Source: Fischerella sp. CENA71 | Lineage (GTDB): Bacteria > Cyanobacteriota > Cyanobacteriia > Cyanobacteriales > Nostocaceae | Direction of reading: 5' to 3' | Assembly: GCA_024239075.1 (NCBI GenBank) | Contig: JANBVI010000061.1 | Location: forward strand, 1 to 40,174 | Length of the DNA stretch: 40,174 nt | Part shown: positions 35,756-40,174 of the stretch, one piece after another | Numbering within the stretch: position 1 is the first letter of the stretch | Layout of the letters: each line of letters starts with the position of its first letter | Position numbers and translations under genes: made by a program | The notes under the pieces: model-generated | What the model was told of the DNA's origin: nothing | Seen by the model: the letters and a program-made list of their open reading frames with translations, nothing else | Database searches by the model: none

Positions 35756-35788
35756 TAGGGTAGCTGCTATGAAGTGCCAACTACCCTA
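35756..35788. promoter_or_regulatory. Dyad between the divergent ATPase genes
   Basis: TAGGGTAG (35756-35763) and its exact complement (35781-35788) are centred on the ATG at 35769. The dyad spans the 26-bp divergent gap and the first codons. It may be the operator of both genes; if so, translation may begin at the later ATG at 35799. Confidence 0.4.
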
Positions 35789-36896
35789 CCATGTAGGCAT
35801 GTGGGCAGAAACAGGAGGTGGAAAGAGTACAGCGATTTCTAATGTGATTGGTGGCATGATTCAAGAATTAGGGGGAGCGCCAACAATAAGAACTACAATA
35901 CCCAAAATAGATGTAGACACAGCCAAAATATTCCCCCACGTTGACTGGCTGGGTGTTCCGAATTCTGTTTTTGGTTTGTTAGAAGCAGCGTTAGAGATTC
36001 AATACCGCATCCACGTCAATGAACAAGCGTTCTTAAAAGGGGAGGAGATAAAAGATTTTGACCCGATACTATTTTTCATAGATGAAATCAATTTAATATT
36101 TACCAGATGGAAGTCTATAAACGAAGCAGATTTAGAGAATGTTCTAGATCGCTTTGCAGACACTTTGTCAGGGGAAAGATTGGAATACTTCAATCGATTC
36201 ATGAGGATAGAGTTAGGCAATTACAAGCAGCAGTTTGCTAAGAAGTTGCTATTGTTCATCTGGCAGACGGGGCGAAGTCTCAGGGTGAAATCGTTGATAG
36301 CTGGTCAAAACCTTCAGCCAGGTAGTTTTGGGATGATGGTTAATGATTTGGCCAACTGTGCTTACATCAGTTTTGGTGACAGTATCAGGAGTTGCCAAAA
36401 ATACAAGGTTCGTGACGTTGATGCTGATTTAATTTCTAAAAATAGCAATCTCCTGCAAAAGGCACTAAAAACCAATCCACAGCTAAAATACACCGCTTTG
36501 TATTGTCCCACCCAAGGAGAAGCATTTTTTGGCACTCTTCCCCCTCCAAATTACTACGAATGGGATAAAGAATTAGTGCGTCCAAAACTGTCCAAACTGA
36601 TGTCCAATGGTGCGTCCAATTGGACAGAATCTAGAGAAAATGTCCAAGTGCGTCCAACGCCCGACAGATTACAGAATAAGGAATTTGGCGTTTTTAAGGA
36701 TGCGTCCAAGCTACCCTCTAAGTTTCAAAATCTGTCATATGAGGCATACCTCCAATTATGGCAGCGGCTACCCAAAAAGACAGACTCGTGCGTTCACAAA
36801 ATGTTGGCATATGAGCAAGTTTTTGAAGTGTCTCGCAGTAGCGATCGCAAAGTCGTCTCAGATTTTATTGATTGGTTGGAACGGAATTTTAGTTGA
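35769..36896 (+). CDS. Plasmid P-loop ATPase, full-length copy
   Basis: The product is 375 aa. Walker A is AETGGGKST (13-21) and Walker B ILFFIDEIN (100-108). Arg-Ser-rich and GQNLQPGSFGMM motifs follow in the sensor region, as in FtsK/HerA ATPases. The C-terminal domain (SYEAYLQLWQRLPKK) resembles a winged helix. It differs from the partial gene at 1-986 mainly in the linker. The start is the ATG at 35769, with the in-frame ATG at 35799 (MWAETGGGKST) as alternative. Together with its divergent neighbour it marks the plasmid backbone. Role in transfer or maintenance is inference. Confidence 0.8.
   Translation: MKCQLPYHVGMWAETGGGKSTAISNVIGGMIQELGGAPTIRTTIPKIDVDTAKIFPHVDWLGVPNSVFGLLEAALEIQYRIHVNEQAFLKGEEIKDFDPILFFIDEINLIFTRWKSINEADLENVLDRFADTLSGERLEYFNRFMRIELGNYKQQFAKKLLLFIWQTGRSLRVKSLIAGQNLQPGSFGMMVNDLANCAYISFGDSIRSCQKYKVRDVDADLISKNSNLLQKALKTNPQLKYTALYCPTQGEAFFGTLPPPNYYEWDKELVRPKLSKLMSNGASNWTESRENVQVRPTPDRLQNKEFGVFKDASKLPSKFQNLSYEAYLQLWQRLPKKTDSCVHKMLAYEQVFEVSRSSDRKVVSDFIDWLERNFS
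36580..36709. repeat. GTCCAA cluster inside the second ATPase copy
   Basis: Seven direct GTCCAA words and one TTGGAC lie within 130 bp, at the same place as the cluster at 670-845 although the encoded residues differ. See the finding on iteron-like words. Confidence 0.6.
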
Positions 36897-36912
36897 GGAA
36901 AATAGGGAATCA

Positions 36913-37413
36913 ATGCGATCGCACTACACTACATACACACATCATCATCAGCCAGGGTACATTTACTTAATGGAGGCTCTTGGCTATCACGGCTTGATTC
37001 CTGGCTGTTTTCTCCGTCGTTGCAAAATCGGATTGAGCCGGAATCCACAGCTGCGCCTTCAAAAATTTCATGATAACCAACCGCCATGTGACATAAAAAT
37101 CTTGAAAACTATTTACGTCAAAGATATGGAAGCAGTTGAGACAGAACTGCATCGTCAGTTCAACAGATGCCGGGTGAAATTAATCAAATCAAGGGAATGG
37201 TTCGATTTAACGCCTTGGCAGTTTGCAATGGTTCATTGGGCAATGAGCCGCTGTGATTCTCGCTCAAATAATGGCAACCTATTAGTATCAGTAAAGTTGA
37301 TTTTGGCTTGCTTATTAGTACTGGCAGGAGCGGGAGTGATGCTAGGGCAACAACTAAATCAGCAGGCGCAGCAGTCAGATGTGGAAAGTCAAAGGTATCT
37401 AGAACATTATTAG
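36913..37413 (+). CDS. GIY-YIG-family (T5orf172/MUG113-like) protein with C-terminal TM helix
   Basis: The product is 166 aa from the ATG at 36913, in the HIP1 site ATGCGATCGC. It starts with GYIYLM (15-20), then CKIGLSRNPQLRLQKF (37-52) and a Glu in VKDMEAVETELHRQF, the order of a GIY-YIG nuclease domain of the T5orf172/MUG113 type. REWFDLT (94-100) is the common end motif. Residues about 123-145 form one TM helix, followed by a Gln-rich tail. A membrane-tethered nuclease-like protein on a plasmid is unusual. The first GIY is changed to GYIYLM plus KIGLS, which is normal for this branch. It starts 17 bp after the ATPase gene, so the two may be co-transcribed. Confidence 0.72.
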   Translation: MRSHYTTYTHHHQPGYIYLMEALGYHGLIPGCFLRRCKIGLSRNPQLRLQKFHDNQPPCDIKILKTIYVKDMEAVETELHRQFNRCRVKLIKSREWFDLTPWQFAMVHWAMSRCDSRSNNGNLLVSVKLILACLLVLAGAGVMLGQQLNQQAQQSDVESQRYLEHY

Positions 37414-37483
37414 AACTCGTTGGGTGGGATGGCTAACAATGATTCCAACAAAAGAACATTTTTCTGAATAAGGAAACAAAAAC

Positions 37484-37699
37484 ATGAAAAATATCATTGA
37501 TTTAATTGTTGCTGAAGCTAAGAAGTTGAATGATGAAATTAAAAAATTACGACGCCCTTGGATGCGACACAAAAAACAAGAAAGCGCCTTAATAGACTCA
37601 GCGAATCGCACTGTTGACGTATCGAATCAACCCAAAAGGCTGGACTTGTTTTCCAGTCAAATGAAACCCTCGCTACTGGGCAGTAACCACGCGGCATGA
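37484..37699 (+). CDS. Small hypothetical protein (71 aa), Lys-rich
   Basis: The ATG at 37484 has AAGGAA at a good distance. The N-terminal 25 residues (MKNIIDLIVAEAKKLNDEIK) form an amphipathic helix or short coiled coil; the rest is basic and probably unstructured. No family was recognised. It may be a plasmid accessory protein. Confidence 0.5.
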   Translation: MKNIIDLIVAEAKKLNDEIKKLRRPWMRHKKQESALIDSANRTVDVSNQPKRLDLFSSQMKPSLLGSNHAA

Positions 37700-37706
37700 C
37701 TTGCGG

Positions 37707-38128
37707 ATGGCAAACGCCATAATAAATTACTTTGAGCAGTTGGGAATTATCTTGGATTGTGGAGGTAGCGAATACAAAAATTCGGAGGCTATTGTCAGCT
37801 TTCAGTGCGATCGCAACAACAGAATCGTGTTAGCCGAAGAATTAAATGAGCATAGTGAAAAGCTACAGCAAATCATCTCCAGCCTAAATGCACCCCTGTT
37901 TAAATTTGATATTGAGACTGGGCTGATGCTTTGCTATGTGCAATTGTCGTGCAAGTCCTTCATCCTCAATCACCAGAGAACGCAGTGTTAAATCTCTGGT
38001 TCTATGGGGAGTTAATGTCAACGTACTTGGCTGCACTCCAACCATACACCAGGCTAGATCAAGAGATGGCAGCTTGCTGGAAGCAACTAAAAATCATCTG
38101 GTCTTCTGCCGATGAAAATACTGATTAG
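37707..38128 (+). pseudogene. Hypothetical plasmid protein split by a frameshift
   Basis: The first frame (MANAIINYFEQLGIILD, from the ATG at 37707) runs to a stop at 37991; the second frame takes over at about 37930 (MLCAIVVQVLHPQSPENAVL) and ends at 38128. Both look protein-like, and the overlap LMLC is shared, so a one-base shift near 37935 split one gene of about 140 codons. Programmed frameshifting or a read error are alternatives. No family was recognised. The first frame starts 8 bp after the previous stop, an operon-like spacing. Confidence 0.5.
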
Positions 38129-38172
38129 TGACATACTCCTACAGTGATGCTGACAGTGTAGGAGTATGTCAC
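38128..38172. terminator. Perfect 16-bp-stem hairpin after the plasmid gene block
   Basis: GTGACATACTCCTACA (38128-38143) pairs with its exact complement (38157-38172) around a 13-base loop, immediately at the stop codon of the preceding gene. No U-tract follows, so it may be a terminator without a tail or another type of dyad. Confidence 0.5.
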
Positions 38173-38214
38173 CTAATTCGGGTAGAAGTTCATAAATAAT
38201 CAAGCAGAGAAAAT

Positions 38215-38289
38215 ATGGATTTTTGGCACGAAGAACAAAGACCTTGCAAAGTGTGTGGATTCCATTTCACCGAGATCCCAAAAAAGTAA
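38215..38289 (+). CDS. Possible 24-aa micro-ORF with CxxC
   Basis: MDFWHEEQRPCKVCGFHFTE and four more residues. The ATG follows GAGAAAAT. The CKVCG suggests a metal-binding knuckle, but the size is too small to be sure. Confidence 0.25.
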   Translation: MDFWHEEQRPCKVCGFHFTEIPKK

Positions 38290-38801
38290 TAGCAACTGGC
38301 AAGACCCCATTCTAAAGATAGAGAGAGGATTGTACCTTATGATGCTTATGTATTAATACTTACAAACTTTATTGACATTACATTAACCAGCAGATAGATA
38401 TATGTTTTTTTGAGAAAGCAGATAATGGCTGATGTGGTAAATCGATGAAGAATTAATCAAATTTGCTGTCGTGACTCCGCTGTCCGCGACAGATTCACTA
38501 ATGTGATTAATATGAGAATGTGATGAACACAAAATATAAGCAAAGTAATAAAAAGTATAAAAAAGGAGCTTTGTAAAAAGTAGATAATGAAAACATTCGT
38601 TTCCAAATAAAAATAAAATTAGAAATTAATAATAAAAAATAAAATGACAATCAAAAATTATCAAAAATACTTAATCAAATCCGAAATCCTGCTTGAATAT
38701 ATGTGAAGGAACATTTTCAGAATTATTAAATGCAGATAATTTGTTACTAATATTTTTGTTTGATTAATTGTTAATCTTTATTACTTATAGGGTGAGAAAC
38801 C
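38290..38801. other. AT-rich gap
   Basis: No gene is seen. It is very A/T-rich with long A-runs. It should hold the promoter of the gene at 38802; none was identified with confidence. Confidence 0.4.
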
Positions 38802-39242
38802 ATGATAATTGAATCTACAAATCACCAGTTTTCTTGTGTAGATTTTTGGCTTCCCAGTGATTATAATTCCGATAAAAATGGTGAGACTTTTGTATTTGCT
38901 TCTGAGAATAGTACATCTTTAAGCATTGCAGGCTTTTCTCTAATGAATTATTGTTTTACTGAAAAGAAAAATCAAACATATATTCAATATACAAATATTT
39001 TAAAGACTTTGGTTTTTCCATTAGACTTATATGGAGAAGCAGTTGATTTTTTAGATTTAAATAGCGCTATTGTATTATGTGATGAAATATCTAACAGATA
39101 TTCTTGGGAACTTTCTTGCTGGCTGCGAAATTACATTTATCCTTCCTGGACGCATCAGGGGAAAATAAGTATACCTCATGTCACTGATTCTTATACTCTC
39201 TTTCAAGGGATCTCGGTGAAAATAAAAAGGAGTGTACCCTAA
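38802..39242 (+). CDS. Hypothetical protein (146 aa), probably altered at the C terminus
   Basis: The ATG (MIIESTNHQFSCVDFWLPSD) follows TATAGGGTGAG at about 8 bp. The protein appears globular, rich in Trp, Tyr and Asn, with no recognised domain. The last dozen residues (SVKIKRSVP) come just where an IS5 transposase fragment begins, so the native end is probably lost. It is much lower in GC than the surrounding plasmid genes, a sign of separate origin. Confidence 0.55.
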   Translation: MIIESTNHQFSCVDFWLPSDYNSDKNGETFVFASENSTSLSIAGFSLMNYCFTEKKNQTYIQYTNILKTLVFPLDLYGEAVDFLDLNSAIVLCDEISNRYSWELSCWLRNYIYPSWTHQGKISIPHVTDSYTLFQGISVKIKRSVP

Positions 39243-39323
39243 GAGCTGATGGTTTCGATGGTGGTAAGAAAGTTAAAGGCCGTAAGCGACATATAGTTGT
39301 GAATTCTCAAGGTTTGTTGATTG
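39233..39323 (+). pseudogene. IS5-family transposase fragment (middle part)
   Basis: The frame RADGFDGGKKVKGRKRHIVV followed by NSQGLLIG matches the DGxKKVKGRKRHIxVDTxGLL block of IS5-type transposases, just upstream of the second catalytic region. It is cut by the MITE at 39324. Confidence 0.75.
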
Positions 39324-39449
39324 GGGATCTCCAAAAAATAAAATATCGGTGCCCTATCAAATATACTTTGGCTCAACTTAAGAATTGGTGAGCGTTCCCA
39401 CATTCGTGGGAACGCGAGGGCACCGATATTTTATTAATTGGAAAGGCCT
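39324..39449. mobile_element. MITE copy, complete, inserted in the IS5 fragment
   Basis: It starts GGGATCTCCAAAAAATAAAA, ends TTTTATTAATTGGAAAGGCC, and carries the hairpin GCGTTCCCACATTCGTGGGAACGC and the pair TATCGGTGCC/GGCACCGATA. It is the best-preserved member of the family. Confidence 0.65.
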
Positions 39450-39614
39450 GAGCAAGGATTATGAGTTGTACACAGAGATCAGTAAAGCAATGATTTACGG
39501 CTGATTGATTCGTCTGATGGTAAAACGAATGGCAGCTTAATCTTTTGTTTACGAATCAGCTCTTAGACCTTAATTAAGTATAAATAGAGTAAATTGATTA
39601 TCTGAGAAACTTCC

Positions 39615-40174
39615 TTGCAAAAATCACAAACTCTTTTTTTCGTAGCCCTGCTACCACCACAAGAAATTCAGGATTATGCTAACCAAATCAAGCAGCAGTT
39701 TGCTCTTAACTACGCCAGTCGCCACGCCCAAAAATCTCCGCCTCACATTACCCTACAACCACCTTTTAAATGGTCTGATCAAAACCTATTAGCATTAGAA
39801 GCGTGTTTGCAGGAATTTGCTAGCACTCAAAACCCAATACCAATTACGCTGAGTGGTTATGGTGCGTTTATTGCCCGTGTCATCTATATCAATGTGATCA
39901 CAAGTCCAGAATTATTGGCTGTACAAGCGAATTTAATGACACACTTAGCCAACCAACTGGGAATTGTTGATCAAGTATCTCAAACTCGACCTTTCGCGCC
40001 TCACATGACAGTGGCTTTTAAAGATTTAACACGTCAGAACTTTAAAGCTGCTTGGCCAGAGTTTGAAAAGCGTGAGTTATATTTTGAATTTACAGCAAAT
40101 CATTTAACGTTACTACGACACGATGGTCAGCGATGGAATGTCAAAGCAGAGTTTCCGTTTATAATTGGCGATCG
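39615..40174 (+). CDS. 2'-5' RNA ligase-family (2H phosphoesterase, LigT-like) protein, runs off the right edge
   Basis: A continuous frame starts after the stop at 39603-39605; TTG at 39615 is the only early start. It is open at the right edge, with at least 186 codons. Two HxT motifs are present: PPHITLQPPF (His 44, Thr 46) and APHMTVAF (His 130, Thr 132), the active site of 2H phosphoesterases. This predicts cyclic-nucleotide-phosphate or RNA 2'-3' cyclic phosphate hydrolysis, or ligase-like activity. Such proteins are common small stand-alone genes in cyanobacteria. Its upstream region has no clear Shine-Dalgarno, so the start is uncertain. Confidence 0.82.
   Translation, partial: MQKSQTLFFVALLPPQEIQDYANQIKQQFALNYASRHAQKSPPHITLQPPFKWSDQNLLALEACLQEFASTQNPIPITLSGYGAFIARVIYINVITSPELLAVQANLMTHLANQLGIVDQVSQTRPFAPHMTVAFKDLTRQNFKAAWPEFEKRELYFEFTANHLTLLRHDGQRWNVKAEFPFIIGD

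Overview
The window looks like accessory DNA, most likely from a plasmid or plasmid-derived island, of a filamentous cyanobacterium of the Nostoc/Anabaena type. The reasons are a low-to-moderate GC content, scattered GCGATCGC (HIP1) octamers, short dyad repeats of the kind described in Nostoc, cyanobacterial-type group II intron pieces, and plasmid-type P-loop ATPases. No rRNA, tRNA or CRISPR array was seen. Assignments come from reading motifs; no database search was run.

Layout. (1) 1-3600: the 3' part of a plasmid ATPase gene, a helicase fragment joined to it at a HIP1-like site, and a decayed IS4-family element. (2) 3607-19502: a run of minus-strand genes that reads as a secondary-metabolite cluster. 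In transcription order it has an HlyD/EmrA-type fusion protein, a short cupin-like ORF coupled to a short-chain dehydrogenase, a 14-TM MFS exporter, a half-size HPPD-like VOC protein, a class I/II aminotransferase, a PhyH oxygenase, a DegT aminotransferase, a methyltransferase, a peptide deformylase and a GT1 glycosyltransferase. Two IS110 remnants, an IS5 remnant and a 5' group II intron piece interrupt it. (3) 21253-23150: on the plus strand, the start of an NRPS gene with an N-terminal formyltransferase domain, cut off at the beginning of its adenylation domain. (4) 23150-26640: a graveyard holding an IS4-like scrap, a group II intron 3' end, a Tn3 transposase relic and zinc-ribbon fragment inside a 54-bp inverted repeat, three further copies of one MITE family or its fragments, an S41 peptidase tail, a 263-bp MITE and a tyrosine-recombinase tail. 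(5) 26661-34260: three minus-strand genes that share a Gly/Gln/Asn-rich motif: a pentapeptide-repeat membrane protein, a 144-aa helical protein and a 1553-aa STAND-type NTPase. This is the best candidate for an undescribed defence or cell-death system, possibly wired by amyloid-like motifs. (6) 34591-38300: divergent plasmid ATPases, the second nearly identical to the gene at the left edge, then a GIY-YIG protein and small plasmid genes. (7) 38800-40174: an unknown gene, an IS5 scrap, a MITE and the start of a 2'-5' RNA ligase-like gene.

How it fits together. The biosynthetic block has tailoring, export and possible resistance functions but only a broken NRPS, so here it is either a decayed pathway or one that relies on enzymes encoded elsewhere. 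The STAND block looks intact and reads as one functional unit. The near-duplicate ATPase genes at positions 1 and 35769 bracket almost 36 kb, which suggests recombination or duplication of the plasmid backbone.
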